From Chitinophagaceae bacterium (GTDB lineage Bacteria; Bacteroidota; Bacteroidia; Chitinophagales; Chitinophagaceae), in contig JADKJV010000002.1 in the NCBI GenBank assembly GCA_016720825.1, positions 62,001 through 126,000 on the forward strand: a stretch of 64,000 bases of DNA. The letters run 5' to 3'. A program made the position numbers and the translations under genes. This document shows, piece by piece, positions 37,802 through 46,001 of the stretch. Under the pieces are notes generated by a model, which was given only the letters and a program-made list of their open reading frames with translations, was not told the origin of the DNA and made no database searches. Within the stretch, counting starts at the first letter, position 1. Each line of letters begins with the position of its first letter.

Positions 37802-38209
37802 TTACTGACCTGTTGCCCGGAGAAAACAATGCGGAATGGCTTTGGCCGGTTCAGCTTCCTGTTCACGCTTTTTCTGTAAAAACAGATCCCTGTATACCTG
37901 CGGGGCAAAACCAATTTCCTTTTTGAATAGCATACTGAAAGAGCCAATACTTTCAAAACCCACTTCATTACAAACGTCAGCCACCGTTTTATTAGCCTGC
38001 AGCAACAACCTGGCTTTATCCATCCGCTTCCCAGTAAGATACCTGTGCGGTGTTATCTTATAAACATTCCTGAACAAACGGTGAAAATGAAAAGGGGAAA
38101 AACAGGCATTACCGGAAATATCTTCCAGTTTGATTGGCTGCGAATAGTTCTCATCAATGAACATCTTTGCCGCCACAATCCGCCTGTATTGTTCAACATG
38201 CATTTGCAT
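37802..38209 (-). CDS. AraC-family transcriptional regulator
   Basis: A 135-residue protein that is essentially only the double helix-turn-helix domain: AKMFIDENYSQPIKLEDISG, CFSPFHFHRLFRNVYKITPH, YLTGKRMDKARLLLQ, VADVCNEVGFESIGSFSMLF, KKEIGFAPQVYR. It has no N-terminal sensor domain, so it may respond through partners or act constitutively. It lies 7 bases downstream of the GNAT gene and upstream of the VOC gene, forming one probable operon. Confidence 0.92.
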   Translation of the reverse strand: MQMHVEQYRRIVAAKMFIDENYSQPIKLEDISGNACFSPFHFHRLFRNVYKITPHRYLTGKRMDKARLLLQANKTVADVCNEVGFESIGSFSMLFKKEIGFAPQVYRDLFLQKKREQEAEPAKAIPHCFLRATGQ

Positions 38210-38216
38210 TATATAA

Positions 38217-38669
38217 TCAACGAAGCCTTTTTTCCATACAAATACTATCCTTCATTCCCTCATACTGCCCGAAATTCGGGATCAGCGTATAACCATTCTT
38301 CTCATACAACCTGATTGCTTCCGGCTGGCCTTTGCCTGTTTCCAGAATCATTCTTTCATAACCCAACTCAGCCGACCAGCGCTCCAGTTCACTTAACACC
38401 TTCGATGCAATTCCTAAACTCCGGTGCCCTGGTTTCACATACATGCGCTTTAACTCAGTCGTTCTTTCCTCCCAGGGTTTGAAACAACCACATCCCACCG
38501 GCACATCATTCAGGCAGGCTATCACCACTTCCCGGATCTGGTCAATACTGTTAAACGGCTGGTACGTCTCCTGCGCCTTGCCATACCTTGCCAGCAAGTC
38601 ACGGTCGAGCCATTCCACCAGCTGGATAAAATCATTATCACCGTTATCTGTTCTTCTGATCGTCACCAT
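38217..38669 (-). CDS. GNAT family N-acetyltransferase
   Basis: A 150-residue acetyl-CoA-dependent acyltransferase. Motif A is TELKRMYVKPGHRSLGIASK, followed by YERMILETGKGQPEAIRLYE and the motif B-like KNGYTLIPNFGQYEGM. It resembles small stand-alone GNAT proteins whose substrates are unknown. Only 4 bases separate its start from the stop of the DUF3052-OmdA gene upstream in the operon. Confidence 0.9.
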   Translation of the reverse strand: MVTIRRTDNGDNDFIQLVEWLDRDLLARYGKAQETYQPFNSIDQIREVVIACLNDVPVGCGCFKPWEERTTELKRMYVKPGHRSLGIASKVLSELERWSAELGYERMILETGKGQPEAIRLYEKNGYTLIPNFGQYEGMKDSICMEKRLR

Positions 38670-38673
38670 ATTT

Positions 38674-39334
38674 TTAAATATTCCTGGGATTTTTCCATCC
38701 CTTATTTAGTCTTTCTATTGTTCCGTTGATTCTTTCTGTTCTTGTTTCCGCTCGCTTTGCCGTTACAACCCACTCGATATATTCTTTTTTGTTGGTGAAA
38801 GACAAGCTTTCAAAATACGACGCTGCACCACGGTTTTTTTTCAATCCTGCCGCAAGATCTTCCGGCAACTTTACCTCTTTAGTTGCTGGATTCACCCAGT
38901 TGAAAATTTCCCTTTGTTTGGGAACAGCCGCTTTCTTCCTGTCAGCATCCGTCTTTGGCCTGAAACCAAACACCGACCATGTATCATCAAATGAAACCAG
39001 GCTGATCCAGGTAAGTTTATCATCTTCCTTCAATAAACAATCCCAGCCCTTATCACGCGTCAAGATCTGTTTTAATGCCCGAACTGATTTTTGGATAATA
39101 AGCCCAAACAATCACACCCGGTTTCAGCAGCTTCATCACTTTGGATAATTCCTTTTCAAGCTGGGCCTTATTCTGGATAAACCAATGCACCTGGTCGTAC
39201 ACAGTGGCCCTGTCGGTGATTTTTACACCGGCAGGCAACGGTGATAATGCCTTCTTAAAAATCAAAGGGGCAGACAGGGTAAGCAACGTGGATCCCGGCT
39301 GGATCCTGAGCTTATCTGCAGTGGATTTGGCCAT
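38674..39334 (-). CDS. DUF3052 plus OmdA (YdeI/OmpD-associated) fusion protein, one-base frameshift
   Basis: The N-terminal half (DKLRIQPGSTLLTLSAPLIF, then VIVWAYYPKISSGIKTDL) resembles DUF3052. The middle (TRDKGWDCLLKEDDKLTWIS, DDTWSVFGFRP) completes it in another frame after a break near 39068. The C-terminal half (ATKEVKLPEDLAAGLKKN, FESLSFTNKKEYIEWVVTAK, ERINGTIERLNKGWKNPR) is an OmdA/bacteriocin-protection-type domain. Removing one base yields a 219-residue fusion. OmdA-type proteins have been linked to antimicrobial-peptide tolerance; the combined role is unknown. First gene of the four-gene minus-strand operon. Confidence 0.8.
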
Positions 39335-39398
39335 AATCGTTGGTTTCGTGACATAAATCTAAAATCATCCGGTCAGTTTTCCATGCTTAATCTTGCGG

Positions 39399-39461
39399 AA
39401 TGTCAGGTATTTTGGCTGTTTTATGCCTTCATTATCAGTAACTCAGCCAAAAACTGACATT
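39399..39461. promoter_or_regulatory. Long inverted repeat upstream of dnaK
   Basis: AATGTCAGGTATTTTGGCTG (39399-39418) and CAGCCAAAAACTGACATT (39443-39461) are near-perfect reverse complements separated by 24 bases. The element lies about 83 bases before the dnaK ATG and 64 bases before the start of the divergent operon. It could be an operator for a heat-shock or divergent regulator, or a cruciform terminator; nothing in the sequence decides. Confidence 0.6.
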
Positions 39462-39543
39462 TTTGCAGAATCCTGCCCAACGGCATAATCATTGACTATA
39501 CCTTAACGCCGACATATGTGCCGGCAAAAAGGAGCTTAAAACT

Positions 39544-41467
39544 ATGGGAAAAATTATAGGAATCGACCTTGGTACAACCAATAGCTGTGTTTCCGTGATG
39601 GAAGGCAGCGAACCCGTTGTGATTGCCAATGATGAGGGCCGCCGTACCACGCCTTCAGTTGTGGCTTTCCTGAAAAACGGTGAACGTAAAGTAGGTGATC
39701 CGGCAAAGCGCCAGGGCAATCACTAACCCCCAAAACACCATTTCATCCGTGAAAAGGTTTATGGGCCGTCAGTTCAATGAAGTAACTGAAGAAATCAGCC
39801 ATTGGAGCTATAAAGTAGCCAAAGGTGATAACAATACCGTGCGTATTGATATTGACGGACGTTTATACACGCCGCAGGAAATCAGCGCCATGGTACTCCA
39901 GAAAATGAAAAAAACAGCTGAGGATTACCTGGGTCAGGAAGTAACTGATGCAGTAATAACTGTACCTGCCTATTTCAACGATGCCCAGCGCCAGGCTACC
40001 AAAGAAGCCGGTGAAATCGCCGGTTTAACTGTTCGCAGGATTGTGAATGAGCCTACAGCCGCTGCACTGGCATACGGACTGGATAAAGCCAAACACGACC
40101 AGAAGATCGCCGTATTTGATCTCGGTGGTGGTACATTCGATATCTCCGTACTCGAACTGGGTGACGGTGTGTTTGAAGTAAAATCAACCAATGGTGATAC
40201 CCACCTCGGTGGTGATGACTTTGATAAAGTGATCATGGACTGGCTGGCTGATGAATTCAAAAAAGAGGAAGCCATTGACCTGCGCAAAGACCCGATGGCG
40301 CTCCAGCGTTTGAAAGAAGCATCTGAAAAAGCCAAAGTGGAACTCAGTTCTTCTTCAGAAACTGAAATCAATCTTCCATATATCACCGCAGTGGATGGCG
40401 TTCCCAAACACCTGGTGAAAAAACTCAGCCGCGCGAAATTTGAACAACTGGCCGACAACCTGTTTGCCCGCTGTCTCAAACCCTGCGAAGCTGCCCTTCG
40501 TGATGCCGGTTTAGCCGCATCAGCCATTGATGAAGTGATTCTCGTGGGTGGATCAACCCGTATCCCCAAAGTACAGGAGATAGTGGAGAAATTCTTCGGC
40601 CGCAAACCGAACAAGAGCGTGAATCCGGATGAAGTAGTGGCCGTTGGAGCCGCCATCCAGGGCGCTGTGTTAACCGGCGAAGTAAAAGATGTACTGCTGC
40701 TCGATGTAACCCCGCTTTCACTGGGTATCGAAACTATGGGCGGTATTATGACTACATTGATCCCTTCGAATACAACTATCCCGACCAAAAAATCGGAAGT
40801 ATTCTCCACCGCCAGCGACAACCAGCCCGGTGTACAGATTCATGTTATGCAAGGTGAACGTCCGATGGCCAAAGACAACAAGAGCCTCGGTATCTTCAAC
40901 CTCAATGGTATTCCCCCGGCTCCCCGTGGTGTACCGCAGATCGAAGTGATCTTTGATATTGATGCAAATGGTATCCTGCACGTAACCGCCAAAGACAAAG
41001 GCACAGGTAAGGAACAAAAAATCCATATCGAAGCCGGTTCAGGCCTGAGCAAGGATGAAGTGGAAAAAATGAAAAACGAAGCCCGCGCTAATGAGGCCAC
41101 CGATAAAGCGGAAAAAGAAAAGGTGGAAAAACTCAACCAGGCCGACAGTCTCGTTTTCCAGACAGAAAAACAACTGAAAGAATACGGAGATAAAATTCCT
41201 GCAGACAAAAAATCAGCCATCGAACAGGCTGCAGAAAAACTGAAGGAAGCCCATAAAGCACAGGATATCCCCGGCATTGATACAGCCATGGCTGCATTGA
41301 ATGCTGCATGGACAGCTGCCAGCGAGGACATGTACAAAGCCACACAGGATGGTGGTGCACAACCCGGGGCCGGTAACGGTGCGGGCGCCGGTGCACATCA
41401 AACTGCTGATGCCGGAAATACCGGAGCAGATAATGTGACGGATGTGCCTTATGAAGAAGTGAAATAA
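39544..41467 (+). CDS. dnaK: Molecular chaperone DnaK (Hsp70), one-base frameshift
   Basis: ATP-dependent chaperone. It begins GKIIGIDLGTTNSCVSVMEG. After AKRQ near 39715 an extra G in GGG shifts the frame to a stop. The chain continues in the next frame as ITNPQNTISSVKRFMGRQF. Removing the G gives 640 residues, the normal length. The phosphate 2 region is FDLGGGTFDISVLE, the adenosine motif ILVGGSTRIPKVQ, the linker DVLLLDVTPLSLGIETMGG. The substrate-binding domain and a Gly/Ala-rich tail follow, ending VTDVPYEEVK. DnaK is needed for growth under most conditions, so the frameshift is very probably an assembly error. A clean terminator follows; no dnaJ/grpE is adjacent. Confidence 0.95.
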
Positions 41468-41514
41468 ATATCACAGTCATTTGACTGTTATTGCAAGGAC
41501 TAATACTGATTCAT

Positions 41515-41545
41515 GCCCCTGCTTTCAGGCAGGGGCTTTTATTTA
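41515..41545 (+). terminator. Intrinsic terminator after dnaK
   Basis: A perfect 8-bp stem, GCCCCTGC (41515-41522) and GCAGGGGC (41529-41536), loop TTTCAG, followed by a T-rich tract, 47 bases after the dnaK stop. Confidence 0.85.
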
Positions 41546-41557
41546 AAATATTTTTTT

Positions 41558-41974
41558 ATGGAAATCGAAATCTTCACTCTCGCCGACTTCGCCCAGGATA
41601 ATAATTCCAAACTGACTATTGTAGGCACATTTGATGCCATCAATGTAGTCCAGTTCCCGGTCAGCCACCCGGCCTGTTCACTGGCCTGCCGGCTGCGTTT
41701 TGGAATGAAAGAATCCGGACAACACGATTTTTCCCTGCGGCTGATTGACAGCAAAGGCAAAGAAATCATTCAGCCTATCAAAGGGGATATCAATATCGCA
41801 CCACCGGCAAACGGACAGTTCACATCAGTGAATATGGTGGTGAATTTTAACCAGCTCCAGTTCCCGGAAGCAGGCCGTTACTCTTTTGAATTGTATGTAG
41901 ATGGTGACTGGAAAACCGGATTACCGCTTTTCCTGGTTCAACAGCAACAACAACTGCAGCAGGGGCATCGCTAA
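41558..41974 (+). CDS. DUF6941 family protein
   Basis: A 138-residue protein with the opening EIEIFTLADFAQDNNSKLTI and strands VSHPACSLACRLRFG and AGRYSFELYVDGDWKTGLPL that I associate with DUF6941, a small beta-sandwich family common in Bacteroidota. Function unknown; no signal peptide. It ends in a Gln-rich tail. I start it at the ATG at 41558; the apparent upstream extension reads through the dnaK terminator and is not coding. Confidence 0.75.
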   Translation: MEIEIFTLADFAQDNNSKLTIVGTFDAINVVQFPVSHPACSLACRLRFGMKESGQHDFSLRLIDSKGKEIIQPIKGDINIAPPANGQFTSVNMVVNFNQLQFPEAGRYSFELYVDGDWKTGLPLFLVQQQQQLQQGHR

Positions 41975-41987
41975 ACCTGATAACTGG

Positions 41988-42338
41988 TTAACCGCCCTTC
42001 AATAACTGGCGAAGGATCAGTTGCGCTGTATCAGGACCTGTACTGAGTAAATAAAACTCAGCAGTCCTGCCGGCATCTTTCCTGCATATCATTGCATCGT
42101 TTTCATATAAACAAACACAGCTATTGTGCACAAGCCAATAGCTGTGTTCGTTTTTCTGGAGCTTACATCCCCTGTAACCTAGTATGGAGTGGATGACAGT
42201 CTGCTGATTTGATACGCCTGCAGATTCCCAATATGCAAGCCACCGCTTGCTTTGTTCAGCAGATAAAACCCATTGCGGATCTTGTCTTCCGGAGAAAACA
42301 TATGCCGTAGCTGTCCATGCTATATCTGTAACAGGCAT
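41988..42338 (-). CDS. Hypothetical protein sharing a motif block with its upstream neighbour
   Basis: A 116-residue protein I do not recognise. Its first half resembles the N-terminus of the 309-residue protein encoded just upstream: AYVFSGRQDPQWVLS versus LDIFSGRPNPEFTLD, and HSILGYRGCKL versus PAVLGYRGIII. The second half (SCVCLYENDAMICRK) has three cysteines and is unrelated. There is no signal peptide. It is 11 bases downstream of the neighbour and clearly in the same operon. Confidence 0.6.
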   Translation of the reverse strand: MPVTDIAWTATAYVFSGRQDPQWVLSAEQSKRWLAYWESAGVSNQQTVIHSILGYRGCKLQKNEHSYWLVHNSCVCLYENDAMICRKDAGRTAEFYLLSTGPDTAQLILRQLLKGG

Positions 42339-42349
42339 TGGGGAATTGG

Positions 42350-43279
42350 TTATTTAACTTTAAAATGTCCGTGAATCACCTGCATGAATGTACAGAAGTC
42401 CACATAGCTGCCACGGTCTGCTGTACGCGGATCAGGAATCGGGTTTCCGGAATTATCAAGTATGGTAGCAGGTGTATTACCCATCTTATGACTCCATTTA
42501 CCGTTAGGCCCTTTTCTGAACCAATGGTAGTCGAAATTAGGAGATACCACTAATGCAACAAGGTGACCAGGGGAAATACATTTATTGTCCTGGTTCGGCT
42601 TATCAATTAATCCATCACTGATAGCACCCATTTTCGCACTGATGCTGCCAACAGGTACGTTACAGGCAGACAAATCATTTTCCTGCTGTCCGGTTGCTTT
42701 ACCAGGTTGCGCAAAAGTATCAGTCCGGTAATTTGTACCATAATTGTAACAGTTATTGCTGCCGGTTACAGAAGGATTACTATTCCATGCAGCCAGGTCT
42801 GCCGAAGGCGCGCAGGGGCATACAGGTTTCAGCGGGCGAAGGAAATCTTCCAGGATACCGGGATACCATTTCCTGTAATTATCAATATATATCTGCCTTT
42901 TATCCAGGTACTGTTTAATCAGTTTTTCAAGCTTTCCGCGGAAATCAGGAAGGCCTTTCACGCCACGAAGCGATTTGAAATTGTCGAAAATGAATGATTC
43001 CATTCCTGTTTCGGCACGGGCTGATAAATCACCGCTGTATACAGTATCGTGTGCATAATGTAAAGTCTGCGGTACATCTTTATTCAGCAGTTTACCTTCT
43101 TGCTCAATAATAATTCCCCGGTAACCTAGCACAGCAGGGAAGGGGTTTGTCTTTTCCGTTTGCTTTTTCAATGCACCGAAGGAAAGACGTTTCAGGAAAT
43201 TGCGGGCCGCAGCATCATCCAGAGTAAATTCCGGATTTGGTCTGCCGCTGAAAATGTCGAGCGTGATTTTGACTGGCAT
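42350..43279 (-). CDS. Uncharacterised protein with a candidate Cys-His hydrolase domain
   Basis: A 309-residue protein. Residues 1-60 contain the IFSGRPNPEFTL and LGYRG motifs shared with the downstream gene. Residues 100-150 are helical. Residues 170-309 form a distinctive domain: NNCYNYGTNYRTDTFAQPG (Cys177), SPGHLVALVVSPNFDYHWFR (His252), KWSHKMGN (His264) and DPRTADRGSYVDFCTFM. The CYN...DYHW/F...SHK pattern recalls a family of unnamed bacterial and fungal proteins I have seen; an NlpC/papain-like thiol hydrolase fold is my inference only. The ATG at 43277-43279 (MPVKITLDIFSG) is preferred over an upstream start that adds an unrelated hydrophobic stretch. Confidence 0.6.
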   Translation of the reverse strand: MPVKITLDIFSGRPNPEFTLDDAAARNFLKRLSFGALKKQTEKTNPFPAVLGYRGIIIEQEGKLLNKDVPQTLHYAHDTVYSGDLSARAETGMESFIFDNFKSLRGVKGLPDFRGKLEKLIKQYLDKRQIYIDNYRKWYPGILEDFLRPLKPVCPCAPSADLAAWNSNPSVTGSNNCYNYGTNYRTDTFAQPGKATGQQENDLSACNVPVGSISAKMGAISDGLIDKPNQDNKCISPGHLVALVVSPNFDYHWFRKGPNGKWSHKMGNTPATILDNSGNPIPDPRTADRGSYVDFCTFMQVIHGHFKVK

Positions 43280-43430
43280 AAAAATGGTTTTTGATTTGGA
43301 TGCTGAAGGTAAACGTATGAACAGAACCAGACAATACCACGTTAGTAGTAACCCGCGTACGATGATGATAAACATCCCGTTAACAACAGAAATAAATAAA
43401 AATGCAGGGCTTTAGTTCCGGAAATGAATA

Positions 43431-44138
43431 TTAATGGCTGAAAATCTGCCACAACAAATAACCAAATGATAATAAAAAACTCACATACTCAAATATATGC
43501 CTGGGTGGTCTTAATAAAATAAAAAAACGTAACGGCAGGTAAAATACCAGCAGGCAAATCAGTCCCCAGGCAGCTGTATGGATACTGTCTGTATGTAATA
43601 CTTTCATCGTGATAGTAAGCAACCCGTAACTGAAAAAGAAGAACAGAGTCGTGAATACTGCGCTGGATGCCCTCACCAATGGTTTTTGGGCAAGTGTCAA
43701 AACCTCTTTACCATTCACAGATTTAGCCACCACCGACATAAAACAAATAAAGTAAAATGTCATACCCAGAATAAACCCGGTTTCCGTAACACCCAATTTC
43801 TTCAAAGCCTGGAAAGGAAAGAGCCACCAGAAAAAACCAACTGCTGAGAGCATGACAGACATGCCCAGAGCAGCACCTTCCCATGATTTCATGGAATCGC
43901 GGTATTGGTATAACAATCTGGTATCTCCGTACAGACCGAAAAAACTCAGCGCGCCCGCAGAAACAGCCAATGTGTTCAGCAACATCAGGATTGTACAGCT
44001 GAGACCGGGATGCTGCATCTGCCAGGTCACCAGTGGTTCCAGGAAAAAGGCATAGAGCAGTACGGAAAATACATCCGGAAGGATTTTATCCCAGTATTGT
44101 ATGAAAGGCTTTGAAAAATGCAGCATGCAGGGCAGCAA
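43431..44138 (-). CDS. Hypothetical multi-pass membrane protein
   Basis: A 235-residue protein with about six hydrophobic helices (VFSVLLYAFFLEPLV, ILMLLNTLAVSAGALSFFGL, GMSVMLSAVGFFWWLF, FILGMTFYFICFMSVV, VFTTLFFFFSYGLLTI, WGLICLLVFYLPLRFFILL). No family recognised. A second in-frame ATG four codons in (MLHFSKPFIQYW) could be the true start. It is 151 bases upstream of the putative hydrolase operon on the same strand and may belong with it. Confidence 0.65.
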   Translation of the reverse strand: MLPCMLHFSKPFIQYWDKILPDVFSVLLYAFFLEPLVTWQMQHPGLSCTILMLLNTLAVSAGALSFFGLYGDTRLLYQYRDSMKSWEGAALGMSVMLSAVGFFWWLFPFQALKKLGVTETGFILGMTFYFICFMSVVAKSVNGKEVLTLAQKPLVRASSAVFTTLFFFFSYGLLTITMKVLHTDSIHTAAWGLICLLVFYLPLRFFILLRPPRHIFEYVSFLLSFGYLLWQIFSH

Positions 44139-44220
44139 TATACTTTACAAAAATTTATCAACAGTGTTATTACTGGTACACAGCTTGCTTAATTTTACAG
44201 CAAACAAAAAACTCAATTGT

Positions 44221-44433
44221 ATGGAAGGTATTGTAAAAGTGGTAACTGAAAAAGCAGGCATTTCTGAATCACAGGCAAAATCTGCGGTGGATGCTGTTAT
44301 ATCTTTTTTGAAAGATAAAATGCCCGGTGGTATCGGCGGACAAGTAGAAGGATTCCTGAACAGCAATGCCGGAACGATCGGTGATGTGGTTGACACTGCA
44401 AAAGATAAAGTAGGCGGATTATTCGGAAAATAG
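44221..44433 (+). CDS. Small helical protein (DUF2267/DUF2780-like)
   Basis: A 70-residue protein: EGIVKVVTEKAGISESQAKS, AVDAVISFLKDKMPGGIGGQ, VEGFLNSNAGTIGDVVD, ending in a Gly/Lys tail. The helix-GIG-helix pattern resembles small DUF2267/DUF2780-type proteins, which are of unknown function. No signal peptide. The ATG at 44221 is used; the upstream in-frame region overlaps the start of the divergent membrane protein gene and is not convincing. Confidence 0.7.
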   Translation: MEGIVKVVTEKAGISESQAKSAVDAVISFLKDKMPGGIGGQVEGFLNSNAGTIGDVVDTAKDKVGGLFGK

Positions 44434-44567
44434 AATCACGCTTTAACTCCTCTGTTTTTTACCTGTTGTTTATCTGCCGCTGTTTTCCATTGATAAACAG
44501 GCATGAAAATCACTCATTTATTTTCAGTATTTGAGTGTTTTTCATTAACATTTTGTTAGGTGCTTTA

Positions 44568-44599
44568 TTTGGCACTGACGCAGAACTGTTGTATCTTTG
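44568..44599 (+). promoter_or_regulatory. Strong Bacteroidota-type promoter with a 130-base leader
   Basis: TTTG (44568-44571), a 20-base spacer, TATCTTTG (44592-44599). Transcription would begin near 44605, leaving about 130 untranslated bases before the ATG at 44734. The leader contains short complementary pieces (ACCAG with CTGGT; AGCTACAGCT) and ends in an unusually good Shine-Dalgarno AAAGGAG, 5 bases before the ATG. The rest of the 300-base gap 44434-44733 holds a weak hairpin (44462-44501). Confidence 0.7.
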
Positions 44600-44733
44600 C
44601 GATAACAAACCTGAGCCTCGTACCTATAACTACAGATCCGTACACTAACCAGCTACAGCTAGCCTCCTGGTTCACTTACTACAGACGAAGAAGCTCAGAC
44701 GATTATTAAACGACAGACAAAAAAAGGAGTTTT

Positions 44734-44997
44734 ATGAAGAGCATTACTATGCCCGGACAGGTCCAGTTAGATGAAAAAACCAAGAAACAACTGACCACGG
44801 AAGTAAAAGAAACATTATCACAGGACAACTGTGAACAAAGTAAAAGCTGCTGGGGTTTTAGGTTGGAGGTTGGAGGTTGGAGGTTAAACCCGAAAGATCG
44901 TAGTGTACTATCTGTTGGAATGTTGGATTGTTGGAATGTTCTGCAATCCGAAGTGTTCCTCACAATAAGTTACTCTACGATAAACGGAGTGCTTTAA
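44734..44997 (+). CDS. Small protein, C-terminus altered by a foldback repeat
   Basis: The first about 42 residues (KSITMPGQVQLDEKTKKQLT, TEVKETLSQDNCEQSKSCW) look like a real, charged small protein. From residue 43 the frame enters a repeat of GGTTGGA units, giving the artificial-looking RLEVGGWRL and beyond. It has a strong promoter, a long leader and a strong ribosome-binding site, unusual for this genome. I do not recognise the family. Either the native protein is short and its end has been replaced by the repeat, or the repeat inserted into it. Confidence 0.5.
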   Translation: MKSITMPGQVQLDEKTKKQLTTEVKETLSQDNCEQSKSCWGFRLEVGGWRLNPKDRSVLSVGMLDCWNVLQSEVFLTISYSTINGVL

Positions 44998-45107
44998 TCT
45001 TAATGTCTTTACGAATAAATGAACAATCCAACTCTCCAACAATCCAACATTCCAACTTATTAAGAGGTTTCGAACTTTCGGGTTCAACTTCCAACCTCCA
45101 ACAACCC
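44861..45107. repeat. TTGGAGG/TTGGAATG-type foldback repeat
   Basis: The left arm (44861-44941) starts with three exact GGTTGGA heptamers, continues through AACCCGAAAGATCG and ends in TGTTGGAA-type octamers. The right arm (about 45021-45107) is the reverse complement in kind: CCAAC-based octamers, then ACTTTCGGGTTCAACTTCCA and CCTCCAAC. The loop of about 80 bases is AT-rich. It separates the small-protein gene from the convergent small membrane protein. Confidence 0.8.
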
Positions 45108-45158
45108 ACAAAAAAACCGGCACTAAGCCGGTCTCTCTATATCTCAATTCGCTTTATT

Positions 45159-45335
45159 CTACATGATATCCATCGCTTTCACTAACGCCGTAGTCTGGAA
45201 GGGCAGGATCAGGGTCAGCCATTCCCAATGTGTGACAATCGCAAAAATCAGGGCTGCAGTTGAACCCAGGAAAACAAGCCACCAGAGGCCGCGGTATTTT
45301 TTTTGTTTGCTCCATGTGTTGATGAATTTGCGCAA
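45159..45335 (-). CDS. Small membrane protein, probable TTG start
   Basis: Reading the minus strand gives RKFINTWSKQKKYRGLWWLV, FLGSTAALIFAIVTHWEWLT, LILPFQTTALVKAMDIM and a stop. It has a basic N-terminus and one or two hydrophobic helices, with a Trp-rich interface, typical of small inner-membrane proteins. It would be 58 residues with TTG at 45333-45335; an in-frame stop lies shortly upstream and no ATG is available. It is followed by the foldback repeat. No family name assigned. Confidence 0.45.
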   Translation of the reverse strand: MRKFINTWSKQKKYRGLWWLVFLGSTAALIFAIVTHWEWLTLILPFQTTALVKAMDIM

Positions 45336-45366
45336 AAATAAGGTTGGGAACCGGAATCAAAAAATG

Positions 45367-45882
45367 TCATTTTGGTTTTTTCCGGAACAGCAATACCAAT
45401 ATGGAAACCAGGGCACCTGAAAGGGCAATGGCCCATTTTATCCTTACCACCCAATGATACAAACTGAGATCCCCTGCAACCCGGCCATTCAGCCATTCCA
45501 ACAGGCACTTATTTTCATAAATATCACAGGCCCAACCAAGCAATTGCAGTGCTGCAAGTATGAACAGCCCGTTTCTTAACCCGCCCTTATTCAGCCTGCC
45601 GGCTGCCATCATGCATAAAGCCGCTATACCGGGATAAACACCCACCATAAAGGCAAAATCAAAATACAAATGATAACCAAGGATAGTGTACACGGGGATC
45701 AAGTCCGACATGATAGCTGTAATCTTTTCAGCAGGGTAACTGATCTCCAGCCCAATGATGGTAAAGGGCTGGCCCTGGCTTACAAAATCAGATTCCATCC
45801 ATTTCATACAAAAAGCGGTGCCTAAAAAGACACCAAGACAGAACCTGAAAAGGTTTGTCCATTGTTTCTGGTTAATTGCCAT
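45367..45882 (-). CDS. Hypothetical membrane protein
   Basis: A 171-residue protein with four hydrophobic helices (FRFCLGVFLGTAFCMKW, YTILGYHLYFDFAFMVGVYP, GLFILAALQLLGWACDIY, KWAIALSGALVSILVLLFRK) ending in a basic tail. No family recognised. It is 31 bases upstream of the small membrane protein and both may form a unit. The 119-bp gap to malQ is AT-rich and probably holds divergent promoters (a TATATTCG lies near 45949). Confidence 0.65.
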   Translation of the reverse strand: MAINQKQWTNLFRFCLGVFLGTAFCMKWMESDFVSQGQPFTIIGLEISYPAEKITAIMSDLIPVYTILGYHLYFDFAFMVGVYPGIAALCMMAAGRLNKGGLRNGLFILAALQLLGWACDIYENKCLLEWLNGRVAGDLSLYHWVVRIKWAIALSGALVSILVLLFRKKPK

Positions 45883-46001
45883 ACGATTGCGCTTTTTTTT
45901 TGCTTAAAATCCGCCTAAAATTACAATCTTCACTCTTTTAATTATTATATTCGTAATGTGTCATATAAACACAAAAAACAGGTTCACTAACGATTGTCAG
46001 T

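Noticed and set aside
39399..39470. Sigma-54 promoter upstream of dnaK (TGTCAGGTATTTTGGC or TGACATTTTTGCA)
   Set aside because: The first lacks the -12 GC and the second has wrong spacing between the GG-like and GC elements; both lie in the arms of the inverted repeat.
39970..40821. 283-residue minus-strand reading frame inside dnaK
   Set aside because: It is antisense to highly conserved DnaK sequence, Ser/Ala/Thr-rich and without recognisable domains; a by-product of GC-biased codons.
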